DNA of 64,000 nt from Sediminicoccus sp. KRV36 (GCF_023243115.1 NZ_CP085081.1:2046001-2110000); one strand, 5' to 3'. Shown: positions 1 to 8,930, counted from the stretch's first letter. Made by a program: numbers and translations. Notes: generated by a model from the letters alone, not told the origin.

Positions 1-396
1 GCCTCGCTCTACGGCGGCTTCTGCCTGGGGCCGGTGAACACCACGGCGGGGCACGCGGTGGCCTATCCGCTCGGTACCCGGCACCACGTCGCGCATGGCC
101 TGGCCTGCGCAGTGATCTTTCCGCACACACTGGCGTTCAACGCATCCGTGGTGCCGGCGAAGACGGCGCTGGTGCTCGATGCGCTTGGGCTTGCTGGCGC
201 GCGCGACGTGCTGGCAACGACCCATGGCTGGTGCGCCGCACTCGGCATCCAGATGCGGCTATCCGCCCTCGGCGTGCCCGAGGATGACCTGCCCGTCATG
301 GCGACGGAGGCGCATGCCATCCGCCGCCTGCTCGACAACAATCCGCGTGAGATGAGCCAGGACGACATCCTCGCCATCTATCGCGCTGCCTTTTGA
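1..396 (+). CDS. Iron-containing alcohol dehydrogenase, C-terminal part (cut by window edge)
   Basis: The reading frame is open from base 1, so the gene begins before the window; 131 residues remain. It is the C-terminal helical half of a group III (iron-type) alcohol dehydrogenase or maleylacetate reductase, an NAD(P)-dependent oxidoreductase. The histidine-rich HAVAYPLGTRHHVAHG segment is the usual metal-binding region, and the protein ends with the small helical tail common in the family. The next gene starts 10 nt downstream on the same strand, so this is probably part of the operon that runs to 6161. A full-length paralogue lies at 23803-24930. The substrate cannot be read from the sequence. 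Confidence 0.85.
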   Translation, partial: ASLYGGFCLGPVNTTAGHAVAYPLGTRHHVAHGLACAVIFPHTLAFNASVVPAKTALVLDALGLAGARDVLATTHGWCAALGIQMRLSALGVPEDDLPVMATEAHAIRRLLDNNPREMSQDDILAIYRAAF

Positions 397-406
397 GGAA
401 ACATCC

Positions 407-1603
407 ATGCCCGACGCCGGCGTGCCAGACACTGGAATAATAGACCGCCCTGAAATCCTGGGTCCCGCGCCGGGCGACCCCGCGCGCATCGAGGCCTTCA
501 TTCCTACCCCTTGCGTGCAGAACCACGCCGCCTTCCTGCTGCCGCTGTCCGGCGGCGAGATGGGTTGCGTGTGGTTCGGCGGCACGCAGGAGGGCGTGCC
601 GGACATCTCGGTGCATTTCTCACGCCTCGAAGCTGGGGCGGATCGCTGGTCGCCGGCGGAGCGCCTGTCGGACGACGCCACCAGGTCCGAGCAGAATCCG
701 TTGCTGTTCCACGCGCCGGGCGGATGGCTGTGGCTGCTATGGACGGCGCAGGTCTCCGGCAACCAGGATACCGCGATCATTCGCCGCCGCATCTCGGCGG
801 ATGGCGGGCGCAGCTGGGGTCCCATCGAAACGTTGTTCGGCGAGCAGCCAGGCTTCGGCACCTTCATCCGCAGTCCGATCGTGGTGCTGGACAATGGCGA
901 CTGGCTGCTGCCGATCTGGCGATGTACCAAGCCGCCGGCCGGTGCCTGGACCGGCGACCTCGATACCAGCTCGGTGATGATCTCATCCGATGCTGGCGCG
1001 ACCTGGACCGAGCATGCGGTGCCCGGCAGCACGGGCTGCGTGCATATGAGCATCGTGGATTTGCGTGACGGCACGCTGGTTGCGTTCTACCGCAGCCGCT
1101 GGGCGGATTCGATCCATGTCGCCCGTTCGTCGGATGGCGGTCGCAGCTGGTCTGCGCCGGTGCCGACGGAGCTGCCGAACAACAATTCCTCGGTGATGGC
1201 GACGCGGCTCGCGGATGGACGCCTCGCGATGGTCTACAACCATTCCAGCGCGGCGGATGCGACCGGGCGGCGCCTGTCGCTCTACGATGACATCGGTGGC
1301 GAGGACCTTGCCCCCGCCGCACCCTCCTCGGGCCGCGGCGCATTCTGGGGTGCGCCGCGCGCGCCGATGACGCTGGCGCTATCCGCCGATCTGGGTCGGA
1401 CCTGGCCGCTGCGGCGCAACCTCGAGACCGGCGATGGCTACTGCCTGACCAACAACTCGAAGGACCGGCTGAACCGGGAATTCTCCTACCCGTCCTTGTG
1501 CCAGACGCCGGACGGAGCACTGCACATCGCCTACACCTATTGGCGCCAGGCCATCAAATATGTGCGCGTGGCGCCGGATTGGGCGGCGGGAGAAGGCGCA
1601 TGA
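407..1603 (+). CDS. Sialidase-like (BNR/Asp-box) exo-glycosidase family protein
   Basis: This 398-residue protein has four Asp-box repeats, the hallmark of the six-bladed sialidase propeller: SADGGRSWG (about residue 130), SSDAGATWT (193), SSDGGRSWS (241) and SADLGRTWP (326). The C-terminal stretch (SYPSLCQTPDGALHIAYTYW) is typical of the predicted-neuraminidase group. No signal peptide is visible, so it is probably cytoplasmic. ATG 407 has a GAGGA ribosome site, and the stop overlaps the ATG of the DapA-family gene (ATGA). A sialidase-like enzyme followed by a DapA-family lyase suggests breakdown of a sialic-acid-like or other acidic sugar. However, members of this group in such operons are uncharacterised, and true sialidase activity is not established. 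Confidence 0.8.
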   Translation: MPDAGVPDTGIIDRPEILGPAPGDPARIEAFIPTPCVQNHAAFLLPLSGGEMGCVWFGGTQEGVPDISVHFSRLEAGADRWSPAERLSDDATRSEQNPLLFHAPGGWLWLLWTAQVSGNQDTAIIRRRISADGGRSWGPIETLFGEQPGFGTFIRSPIVVLDNGDWLLPIWRCTKPPAGAWTGDLDTSSVMISSDAGATWTEHAVPGSTGCVHMSIVDLRDGTLVAFYRSRWADSIHVARSSDGGRSWSAPVPTELPNNNSSVMATRLADGRLAMVYNHSSAADATGRRLSLYDDIGGEDLAPAAPSSGRGAFWGAPRAPMTLALSADLGRTWPLRRNLETGDGYCLTNNSKDRLNREFSYPSLCQTPDGALHIAYTYWRQAIKYVRVAPDWAAGEGA

Positions 1604-2490
1604 CCGCGCTGCATCCACGCGGCGTGTTCAGCGCCGCGCTGACGCCGATCTCCGAAGCCTTCGCCCCGGACCACGCGCTTTTCGTCACCCATTGCCGGCG
1701 GCTGCTGGCGGAGGGCTGCGACGGCATCGCCATGCTCGGCACCACGGGCGAGGCGAACTCTTTCGCCAACGACGAACGCCGAGCTTTGCTGGAGGCCGTG
1801 GTCGCCGCTGGCATCGCACCGGACCGGCTGCTGCCCGGCACCGGCGTCGCCGCGCTGAGCGAGACGGTAGCGCTGACCCGGCACGCGCTGTCGCTCGGCG
1901 TGACCACGGTCGTGATTCTGCCGCCCTTCTACTACAAGGGCGTCACCGAGGATGGCCTCTTCGCCGCCTATGCCGAGGTGGTGGAGCGCCTGGCCGATCC
2001 GCGCCTGCGCATCGTGCTGTACCATATCCCCCAGATGTCGGCGGTGCCGATCCCGTTTCCGGTGATCGCGCGGCTGCGCGCGGCCTATCCCGGCACCTTC
2101 ACCGGTATCAAGGATTCTGCGGGCGACCTCGCGCATATGGAGGCGCTGGTCGAAGCCTTCCCTGACCTGGCCGTGTTGGCCGGCGCCGATCCGCTGATGC
2201 TGCCGCTGCTGCGCAAGGGGGGTGCCGGCTGCATCACCGCGACATCGAACCTGGTCGCGGCCGACCTCGCCTTCGTGTTCCGGCACTTCGCCGATCCCGC
2301 CCGGGCGCAGGCGGTTGAGGCGGCGCAGGCGCGCATCGTCGCCATGCGCAACCGTGCGTCGCGCTTCGCGCAGATGGCGTCGCTGAAGGCGCTGCTGGCG
2401 CATCGCACCGGCGAGGCAGGCTGGCACCGGCTGCGCCCACCGCTGCTTCCGCTCTCGGCAGCGGAACGTAGCGCGCTGCTGGACGACTGA
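1600..2490 (+). CDS. Dihydrodipicolinate synthase / N-acetylneuraminate lyase family aldolase
   Basis: This 296-residue TIM-barrel class I aldolase keeps the family signatures: GTTGE (residues 47-51, pyruvate carboxylate binding), the catalytic tyrosine in YHIPQ (Y141) and the Schiff-base lysine in GIKDSAGD (K171). The family includes DapA, NanA and keto-deoxy-sugar aldolases, and the exact substrate cannot be read off. I chose ATG 1600, which overlaps the upstream stop by 4 nt, because everything from MTALHPRG onward matches the family. The operon context (sialidase-like gene, TctC proteins, SDR, amidohydrolase) favours a catabolic aldolase over lysine biosynthesis. Confidence 0.88.
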   Translation: MTALHPRGVFSAALTPISEAFAPDHALFVTHCRRLLAEGCDGIAMLGTTGEANSFANDERRALLEAVVAAGIAPDRLLPGTGVAALSETVALTRHALSLGVTTVVILPPFYYKGVTEDGLFAAYAEVVERLADPRLRIVLYHIPQMSAVPIPFPVIARLRAAYPGTFTGIKDSAGDLAHMEALVEAFPDLAVLAGADPLMLPLLRKGGAGCITATSNLVAADLAFVFRHFADPARAQAVEAAQARIVAMRNRASRFAQMASLKALLAHRTGEAGWHRLRPPLLPLSAAERSALLDD

Positions 2491-2541
2491 GACCATCAAC
2501 GGGCCGCGCAACGTCGCGTGCCATTTCGGAGGAAGCAAATC

Positions 2542-3522
2542 ATGAATCGCCGATATCTTCTGGCCTCCGCTGCCGCTGGCGGCTTCGGTCTGCTGGCGGC
2601 ACCGGCCGTCCAGGCGCAGGATGCCTGGCCGCGCGGACGGCCGATCCGCGTGATCTGCCCCTGGCCGCCGGGGGCCGCGAATGACGCGCTGGCGCGGCTG
2701 ACGGCGGCGCGTCTGCAGGAGAAGCTCGGCGCCACAGCCGTGGTCGAGAACCGCACCGGCGGGGCTGGCCTGATTGGCACCCATGCCGTTCTTCAGGCGG
2801 CGCCGGATGGCTACACGCTGCTCGCCTCGGCCTTCAACACGGCGGTGATGCCGCTGGTGCTGCGCGGCGCGAATTTCGACCCGCAGCGCGATCTTGAGGT
2901 CATGGCGCGCACCGCGGCGGCGCCGCTGGTCATGGTGATGAGCGGCCAGCGCCCGCAGCGCACGCTGACTGAGGTGATCGCCGCGGCGAGGGAGAAGCCG
3001 CGCGAGTGGAACTTCGCGCTCTCCTCGCTGGGATCCGCCGGTCATTTGGCGACCATCGAGTTCCTGCGCCGCAGCGGAGTGCAGATTGACCTGGTGACCT
3101 ATCGCGGCACGCAGCCCGCGTTGACCGATCTGATGGGCGGCAATGCGCAGCTTCTCATTGACCCGAGCTTCGCGCTGCTGCCGGCGGCCGCTGATGGCCG
3201 TGTGCGTGCGCTTGGCATCGCGACTGCCGCGCGCTCGGGCCTGGCGCCTCACGTGCCGACCCTGGGCGAGGCGGGCTTGCCCGGCTTCCAGTTCCAATCC
3301 TGGTACGGCGTCTGGGCCCCGAAGGGCACGCCGGCCGAGATCAATCAGCGCGTGAACGCCCTGATGCAGGAGACGATGCGTGAACCCGCCATCATCGATC
3401 GGCTGAAGAGCCAGATCCTCGAGCCGGTGACGGAAAGCATCGAGGACACGCGGCGCTTCATCGCGGCCGAGATCAACCGCGCCACCGAGTTGCTGCGCAG
3501 CGTCAACTATCAGCCCGAGTGA
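2542..3522 (+). CDS. Tripartite tricarboxylate transporter substrate-binding protein (Bug/TctC), copy 1
   Basis: This 326-residue periplasmic solute-binding protein has an export signal (MNRRYLLASAAAGG through AVQAQ) followed by the Bug-family start WPRGRPIRVICPWPPGAAND. The VVENRTGGAGLIG and APDGYTLL motifs and the late PTLGEAGLPGF motif are all present. ATG 2542 has a GGAGG ribosome site. The protein would capture a carboxylate for a TctAB-type transporter or act as a sensor subunit, but no TctA or TctB is encoded here. The next gene is a clear tandem duplicate, and both proteins end in the same residues (LLRSVNYQPE). Confidence 0.93.
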   Translation: MNRRYLLASAAAGGFGLLAAPAVQAQDAWPRGRPIRVICPWPPGAANDALARLTAARLQEKLGATAVVENRTGGAGLIGTHAVLQAAPDGYTLLASAFNTAVMPLVLRGANFDPQRDLEVMARTAAAPLVMVMSGQRPQRTLTEVIAAAREKPREWNFALSSLGSAGHLATIEFLRRSGVQIDLVTYRGTQPALTDLMGGNAQLLIDPSFALLPAAADGRVRALGIATAARSGLAPHVPTLGEAGLPGFQFQSWYGVWAPKGTPAEINQRVNALMQETMREPAIIDRLKSQILEPVTESIEDTRRFIAAEINRATELLRSVNYQPE

Positions 3523-3533
3523 GGGAGGCCGCG

Positions 3534-4511
3534 ATGCTGCAGCGACGGACGCTGGGGGTAGGCGCTGCCGCAGTCGCGCTCGGCGCGCCGCGTGGTGGGC
3601 GGGCGCAAGCGGCATGGCCGCTCGGCCGGCCGATCCGCGTGATCTGCCCGACCCCGCCGGGTGGTGCGAACGACATGCTGGCGCGCCTGCTGGCGCAGCG
3701 GCTGCAGGACCGGCTCGGGGCGGTTGCGGTGGTCGAGAACCGGCCGGGCGGCTCGGCGCTGCTCGGCACCAATATCGTACTCCAGGCGCCACCGGACGGT
3801 TTCACCCTGCTGGCTTCGACCTTCAACACCGCTGTCATGCCGCTGGTGCTGAAGGGTGCCAATTTCGACCCGCAGAGCGACCTGACCGTGATGGCGCGCA
3901 CGGCAAAGGCGCCACTGGTCATGATGATCAGCGGCACGCGGCCGGAGCGCACAGTGCAGGAGGTGGTTGCCGCGGCCAAGGCGCGGCCGCGGGACTGGAG
4001 CATCGCGATCTCCGCATTGGGGTCGGCCGGGCACCTGGCGACGATCGACTTCATGCGCCGCACCGGCGTGGATCTCAATGTCGTCACCTATCGCGGAACC
4101 CAGCCGGCGCTGACCGATCTGATGGGTGGCAGCGCCCAGCTGCTGATCGATCCGAGCTTCGCCTTGCTCGCCAGCCGCGCGGATGGGCGCATCCGCGTGC
4201 TTGGCATCGCATCGCCGCAGCGTTCGCCACTTACGGCGGATGTGCCCACCATGGCGGAAGCCGGACTTCCCGGCTTCGAGTTCCAGGCCTGGTATGGCGT
4301 CTGGGGACCCAAGGGCACGCCGCCCGGCGTCACCCAGCGTGTGCACACCCTGGTGCAGGAGACGATGAGGGATCCGGAGATCGCCCAGCGGCTCGCGACG
4401 CAGGTGATCGAGCCGGTCGTCGAGAGCATCGATGACAGCCGACGCTTCATCGCCACCGAAATCCGCCGTGCCGAAGAGTTGCTGCGCAGCGTCAACTACC
4501 AGCCAGAATAG
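3534..4511 (+). CDS. Tripartite tricarboxylate transporter substrate-binding protein (Bug/TctC), copy 2
   Basis: This 325-residue Bug protein is the tandem duplicate of the preceding gene. Shared stretches include LMGG.AQLLIDPSFALL, PKGTP and the C-terminal LLRSVNYQPE. The signal region (MLQRRTLGVGAAAVALGAP to GRAQA) is followed by WPLGRPIRVICPTPPGGAND. I chose ATG 3534, preceded by GAGGGA, over an in-frame GTG at 3519. It is probably co-transcribed with the neighbours on both sides. The differences between the copies lie in scattered surface positions, so the two may bind related but distinct ligands. Confidence 0.92.
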   Translation: MLQRRTLGVGAAAVALGAPRGGRAQAAWPLGRPIRVICPTPPGGANDMLARLLAQRLQDRLGAVAVVENRPGGSALLGTNIVLQAPPDGFTLLASTFNTAVMPLVLKGANFDPQSDLTVMARTAKAPLVMMISGTRPERTVQEVVAAAKARPRDWSIAISALGSAGHLATIDFMRRTGVDLNVVTYRGTQPALTDLMGGSAQLLIDPSFALLASRADGRIRVLGIASPQRSPLTADVPTMAEAGLPGFEFQAWYGVWGPKGTPPGVTQRVHTLVQETMRDPEIAQRLATQVIEPVVESIDDSRRFIATEIRRAEELLRSVNYQPE

Positions 4512-4528
4512 AGGCAGGGCCCCAGGCG

Positions 4529-5359
4529 ATGATGATTACGGATTCGCAGGTGCATGTCTGGGCGGCGGAGCCGGCCGACCACCCATGGCCGCAGCCGCCG
4601 CCAGCCGTCGTGCAGCGTGCGGAGCCCCTGCTTCCGGATGCGTTGCTGACCGAGATGGACCGCGCCGGCGTGCAGCGCGCCGTGCTGGTCCCACCGTCCT
4701 GGGAAGGGCATCGGAATACGCTGTGCCTCGCTGCCGCGCAGCGTCATCCCGACCGTTTCGCCGTCATGGGCCGGTTGCCACTGGATGCGCCGGACAGCCG
4801 TGATCGCTTCGCCGAATGGAAGTTCTTCCCGGGGATGCTCGGCGCGCGGCTGAACTTTCGCCGTGCAGCGATCCGCCAGCTGCGGGATGGCAGCGTGGAT
4901 TGGATCTTCCGCCAGGCTGAGGCCGATGGCCTGGCGCTGATGCTCTTCGTCAACGAGGATTTCGAGGCGGTCGGCCTGATTGCGGAGCGCTATCCCGGCC
5001 TTCGCCTCGTGCTGGACCACATGGGGGCGCATGTCGAGCGCCGCGGCGTGGCGGCCTTCGAACATCTGGAGGATCTGTTGCGGCTTGCGCGCTTCGGCAA
5101 TGTCGCGGTCAAGGCCTCTGCGCTGCCTTGCGCGGCTGAGGACGACTATCCCTACAGTAGCGTCGAGCCATTCCTGAAAGCCAGCTTCGATGCCTTCGGG
5201 CCTGAGCGGTTATTCTGGGGGTCAGACCTGACCCGCTTGCCCTGCGACTATCGCGACGCGGTCACGATGTTCACCGACCACCTGCCCTGGCTCTCGGGCC
5301 GGGACCAGGCGGCGGTGATGGGTGAATCGCTGTGCCGCTGGCTGAATTGGGAAGTGTGA
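4529..5359 (+). CDS. Amidohydrolase family 2 (TIM-barrel metal-dependent hydrolase)
   Basis: This 276-residue cytoplasmic hydrolase of the amidohydrolase-related (ACMSD/LigW/lactonase) group starts MMITDSQVHVW. Here the usual first histidine of the HxH metal motif is glutamine, a variant I have seen in this subgroup. LVLDHMGAH (about residue 168) carries the later metal histidine, and FGPERLFWGSDLTRLP carries the catalytic aspartate near the C terminus. Relatives hydrolyse lactones, dicarboxylates or decarboxylate aromatic acids. It lies between the TctC pair and an SDR in the same operon, which suggests lactone or acid turnover downstream of uptake. Confidence 0.87.
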   Translation: MMITDSQVHVWAAEPADHPWPQPPPAVVQRAEPLLPDALLTEMDRAGVQRAVLVPPSWEGHRNTLCLAAAQRHPDRFAVMGRLPLDAPDSRDRFAEWKFFPGMLGARLNFRRAAIRQLRDGSVDWIFRQAEADGLALMLFVNEDFEAVGLIAERYPGLRLVLDHMGAHVERRGVAAFEHLEDLLRLARFGNVAVKASALPCAAEDDYPYSSVEPFLKASFDAFGPERLFWGSDLTRLPCDYRDAVTMFTDHLPWLSGRDQAAVMGESLCRWLNWEV

Positions 5360-5366
5360 GCGCGTG

Positions 5367-6161
5367 ATGGCGAATCATGTCCGGCGCAGCATCTGCGTCA
5401 CTGGCGGTGCCCGTGGGCTGGGCGCGGCGATCGTGCGCGGCTTCGCAAGGCAGGGCGCGCACGTGCATGTCTGCGACATCCTGCAGCGGGAGGGCCAGGA
5501 CCTCGTTGGAACATTGCGGGCGGAGGGGCTCTACGCGTCCTTCCACTCGCTCGATGTGGCGCAGGAGAGTGATTGGCAGGCACTGGTTGCCGTTCTTGAG
5601 ACCGGGCCGGGGCGGCTCGATGTGCTGGTCAACAATGCGGGCCTCATCATCCGCAAGTCGCTTGCCGCGACAACGCGCGCTGAGTGGGACTGTGCCATGG
5701 CCGTGAACGTGACGGGCGCGTTCCTGGGCATGAAGCACTGCCGCGCGCTGCTGGCGCGCGCGGCGCCCTCGGCGGTCGTGAACATCTCTTCGACCGCAGG
5801 TCTCATCGCGCATGGGGACCCGTCCTACACGACGAGCAAATGGGCGTTGCGCGGCCTGACAAAATCGGCGGCGCTGGAGTTCGCGGCGGAGGGAATCCGG
5901 GTCAATTCCGTCCATCCAGCCACGATCGCAACACCGCTGACGGACGCCGCCCCGGCCGGACACATCGAGGCCAATCGCCACGCGATCCCTTTGGGTCGCG
6001 AGGCGACGGCCGAGGAGATCGCCGCCATCGTGCTGTTTCTGGCATCGGAGGCGGCGTCGTTCATGACGGGAAGCGAGATCGCGGCGGATGGCGGGCTGAC
6101 GAGCGGCGGCGTGGCCCATATGCGGGCCCAGTACCAGAGGAAGCTCGCCGAGGGCGGGTAA
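5367..6161 (+). CDS. Short-chain dehydrogenase/reductase (SDR)
   Basis: This classical SDR of about 264 residues has the Rossmann motif TGGARGLGAAI near the N terminus, NNAG in the middle, and the catalytic triad NISSTAG...YTTSK (Ser, Tyr, Lys). The C-terminal EIAADGGLTSGG is typical. ATG 5367 follows the upstream stop by 7 nt; a GTG at 5364 is an alternative. It is probably an NAD(P)-dependent sugar or hydroxy-acid dehydrogenase and is the last intact gene of the first plus-strand operon. Confidence 0.92.
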   Translation: MANHVRRSICVTGGARGLGAAIVRGFARQGAHVHVCDILQREGQDLVGTLRAEGLYASFHSLDVAQESDWQALVAVLETGPGRLDVLVNNAGLIIRKSLAATTRAEWDCAMAVNVTGAFLGMKHCRALLARAAPSAVVNISSTAGLIAHGDPSYTTSKWALRGLTKSAALEFAAEGIRVNSVHPATIATPLTDAAPAGHIEANRHAIPLGREATAEEIAAIVLFLASEAASFMTGSEIAADGGLTSGGVAHMRAQYQRKLAEGG

Positions 6162-6222
6162 GTCGCGTGCCGACGAAGAGGGCAGTGCCCGTCGTCTTGG
6201 CGGATGGAGGTGTTCCAGGCCG

Positions 6223-6590
6223 TTGCCTCCCCGCGCGATGCGCCGGGACAGGTGCGGCGGCGCAGACAAGGTGCTGGAACCGGTCGGTACGACAACGCGC
6301 GGGGTCTCGCTGCGCGCAGTCGGCGGACCGGGGATGGTCTGCATCGGCGGAGTGGCGGGCGACCGCTGGACCAGCGGGCATTTCGAGCCGATGGAAGCGA
6401 TCCCGACGGGCACGTTGCTGACCACGTGCTCCGGCGGCGTCGCGGGCTTCATGGCCATGCGCCTGCAGAGGCTTGTCGAACAGGTTGGGCAGGGGTCGCT
6501 GCCGCTTTAGCTCGGCAAGATCTTACATGTCGGGGATATCATGGAAGCGCACCGGATGACGGAGGCCATTGGCGCCGGAGGTCGGGCGCG
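6223..6590 (+). pseudogene. Remnant of a zinc-type (MDR) alcohol dehydrogenase / quinone oxidoreductase
   Basis: The frame reads GGADKVLEPVGTTTRGVSL, then GPGMVCIGGVAGDRW, then FEPMEAIPTGTLLTTCSGG. This is the C-terminal third of a medium-chain dehydrogenase of the NADPH:quinone oxidoreductase type. After a TAG at 6508-6510 the same frame continues with GKILHVGDIMEAHRMTEAIG, the expected next family segment, so the stop is a true nonsense mutation inside a former gene. The N-terminal two thirds and the last few residues are missing. It lies between the plus-strand operon and the convergent amidase and is the relic of a lost gene. Confidence 0.75.
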
Positions 6591-6651
6591 GCGAAGTCAA
6601 TCCGGATTGGCAAGCGAAAGCCTTTGCGGAGCCGGTCCAGGATGAACGCTG

Positions 6652-8052
6652 CTACCATGAGGGGAAGGCCGGTCTCGTCCAGCTGGCACCCCCCGCGATG
6701 GCGCGCGCCACGTCGAAGAGATCCGCCTCGCCACCAAACCGCCCGACCAGTTGCACGCCCAGCGGCCGGCCATCCGCATGCGGGCGGCCAGGAATGCTCA
6801 ACCCCGGATGCCCGATCGCGTTCACCCAGGTGGCGAAGGTGTTTTGCGCCGCTGCATGGCCTGGCCTGCCACCGATCTCGGCCGGGAACTCCTGGTCGAT
6901 CGCCCATGCGGGGGAGGCGGCGCTCGGGCAGAGGTACACGTCCACCTCGCCCCAATTTTCCGAGACCTGGGCGCGCAGCGTCGCCAGCCCATCCAGCGCG
7001 CGGACGTAGTCCACCGCCGTCATGGCGAGGCCACGGGTGGCGGCGGCGGCGATGGCGGCACTTGCCTCGGCGCGCCAACGCTCCGGATGCATTTCGGCGG
7101 CGCGGGCCGCGCCTGCTGAACTCAGCGCACCCCAGACGCTGCGCACCAGCTTCACATCATAGGCCGCCGAGCGTGGCGCAACCTCGTAGCCGGCCTGGGC
7201 CAGCAAAGCGGCGCATTCGGCGACGGCCGCCTCTACCTCGGGATGCACCAATTCGCCGTCGTAGCGAGCGAACCAGCCGATGCGTGGCTTACCCCCCGCC
7301 CGCGGCGAAGGCAGGCGGAGCGAGGCTGGGTCACGCTCGTCCGGCCCGGCCAGTAGTCCATAGGTCAGTTCCAGATCGGCCAGGTCCCGCGCCACGACGC
7401 CAACGGCCTGGAAATCAATCCCCATGGGCGGGAAACCATGCCGGCGCGCGATGCGCCCGTTGGACGGCCGGAGCCCATAAAGGCCTGTATAGCTCGCCGG
7501 GATGCGCGTGGAGCCGCCGGCATCGGTGGTGAGCGCCACCGGCACCATGCCGGCCGCGACCGCTGCCACAGAACCGCCGCTGGAACCGCCGGGCGTCAGC
7601 GCCACATCCCACGGGTTGCGCGCCTTGCCGTGCAGCGGGCTGTCCGTCCGGCCGGAGAGCGCAAATTCCGGCGTGTTGGTCTTGCCGATCATCACGGCCC
7701 CCGCCGCGCGCAGGCGCTCCACCACGATATCGTCGCAGGGCGGGATGAAATCGGACCACATCCGGCTGCCCCAATGTGCCGGCATCCCGGTCACCCAGAT
7801 ATTGTCCTTCACCGCGACCGGCACGCCGTCGAGCGGCCCGAGCCGCCGGCCCGCCGCCTGGCGTGCCCCGGCATCGGCGGCAGCCCGGGCGGCACCGGCC
7901 TCATCGACATGGACAAAGGCCCCCAACGCCTCATTGGCGCGTGACACCCGCGCCAGCGCATCGGCGAGCAAGGCGGAGGGTGTCACCACCCCCCGCTCCA
8001 GCGCCTCGGACATGGCAAGAATGCCAGGCGGGGGTGCGTTTTCGGTCGTCAT
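6652..8052 (-). CDS. Amidase (amidase-signature family)
   Basis: This 466-residue amidase hydrolyses an amide, probably in the cytoplasm (no signal peptide). The Ser-cisSer-Lys triad is visible: K82 in VAVKDNIW, the glycine-rich TPGGSSGGS (cis-Ser about 157) and the nucleophile S181 in TDAGGSTRIP. Length is normal for the family. ATG 8052 overlaps the stop of the upstream IclR gene by 4 nt, so the two genes form a translationally coupled pair. The substrate is not determinable, since the family includes indoleacetamide, mandelamide and other amide hydrolases. Confidence 0.93.
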   Translation of the reverse strand: MTTENAPPPGILAMSEALERGVVTPSALLADALARVSRANEALGAFVHVDEAGAARAAADAGARQAAGRRLGPLDGVPVAVKDNIWVTGMPAHWGSRMWSDFIPPCDDIVVERLRAAGAVMIGKTNTPEFALSGRTDSPLHGKARNPWDVALTPGGSSGGSVAAVAAGMVPVALTTDAGGSTRIPASYTGLYGLRPSNGRIARRHGFPPMGIDFQAVGVVARDLADLELTYGLLAGPDERDPASLRLPSPRAGGKPRIGWFARYDGELVHPEVEAAVAECAALLAQAGYEVAPRSAAYDVKLVRSVWGALSSAGAARAAEMHPERWRAEASAAIAAAATRGLAMTAVDYVRALDGLATLRAQVSENWGEVDVYLCPSAASPAWAIDQEFPAEIGGRPGHAAAQNTFATWVNAIGHPGLSIPGRPHADGRPLGVQLVGRFGGEADLFDVARAIAGGASWTRPAFPSW

Positions 8053-8858
8053 GGGAGGGGACTTTCGGTTTGGCCCGCGGGCGCGATGGCCAGCATCTCC
8101 CGCAGGGACTTTTCTTCGCGGATAAGGATACGCGCCACCTGCTCGATCCGCCGCGGATCGAGCCGCTCGGCGACCGCAACCACGGAAAGCGAGGCTGGAA
8201 CCCCGCCGATGCCGTTGCCCACCGCGATCGCCACGCCGCGATAGCGCGCGACGATGCGGCCGGAGGTGATGGCAAAGCCCCGGGCGCGCGTTGCTTCCAC
8301 ATAAGTCCGAATGCGCTCGGCCGTCAGGCCATGGCGGCGGTAGCGTTTGGCATTGGCTTCGATGACGGCCTCGGCTTCGGTGGAGGGCAAGCTCGCCAGC
8401 ACGGCCAGCGCGCCTGCCCCCACACCAAGCGGCCGCCGGTTGCCGACCTCGATGGGCAGGGCGCGGATTTCGAAACTGCCCTCGCGCCGGTCGAGGCAAA
8501 GCGCGTCATTCCCGCTGCGGCTGTTCAGGTAGGTGGTGTCACCGACGGCGCGCGTAATGCGCTCCAGCGTGCCGGCGCAGAGGCGCCGAGCATCGACGCG
8601 CGGGACAGCGGCGAGGCCGAATTCATACAGCAGCGAGCCCAGGCGATAGGCACGGCTGGCCGTATCGCGCTCCAGCAGGCCCTCGGCCTGCAGCACCTTG
8701 AGCAGGCGGTGCGCGGTGGGCTGGGGCAGGCCGGAGCTGTCAGCCAGCATCTTCAAGGTCGCGCCGTTCCCGCGCGCGGCCGAAACCTCACGCAGGAGGG
8801 AGACGGCGCGGCGGACGACGCGCGCGCCATCGGCCGTGGAGGCAGGCTGGTTGTCCAT
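8049..8858 (-). CDS. IclR-family transcriptional regulator
   Basis: This 269-residue regulator has an N-terminal winged helix-turn-helix (about residues 10-75, including LKMLADSSGLPQPTAHRLLK) and a C-terminal GAF-like IclR effector domain. I chose ATG 8858 (MDNQPAST), because the in-frame upstream extension is arginine-rich and unlike the family. It is the first gene of an IclR-amidase operon and is divergent from a TctC-cyclase operon. The candidate palindromic operator at 8931-8947 lies between the two starts, so it probably controls both directions, with an acid imported or produced by the operon as effector. Confidence 0.9.
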   Translation of the reverse strand: MDNQPASTADGARVVRRAVSLLREVSAARGNGATLKMLADSSGLPQPTAHRLLKVLQAEGLLERDTASRAYRLGSLLYEFGLAAVPRVDARRLCAGTLERITRAVGDTTYLNSRSGNDALCLDRREGSFEIRALPIEVGNRRPLGVGAGALAVLASLPSTEAEAVIEANAKRYRRHGLTAERIRTYVEATRARGFAITSGRIVARYRGVAIAVGNGIGGVPASLSVVAVAERLDPRRIEQVARILIREEKSLREMLAIAPAGQTESPLP

Positions 8859-8930
8859 CAGGCGCAAGCCCCGAAATCTCTCCAAGCCTATCCAGCTCCG
8901 TCCTCGCACGGAAGCCGGTCCCGACATTGT

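Noticed and set aside
1537..3792. Open frame of 751 codons on the minus strand across the DapA and TctC genes
   Set aside because: Arginine- and glutamine-rich composition typical of antisense shadow frames in GC-rich DNA; it crosses two well-supported genes.
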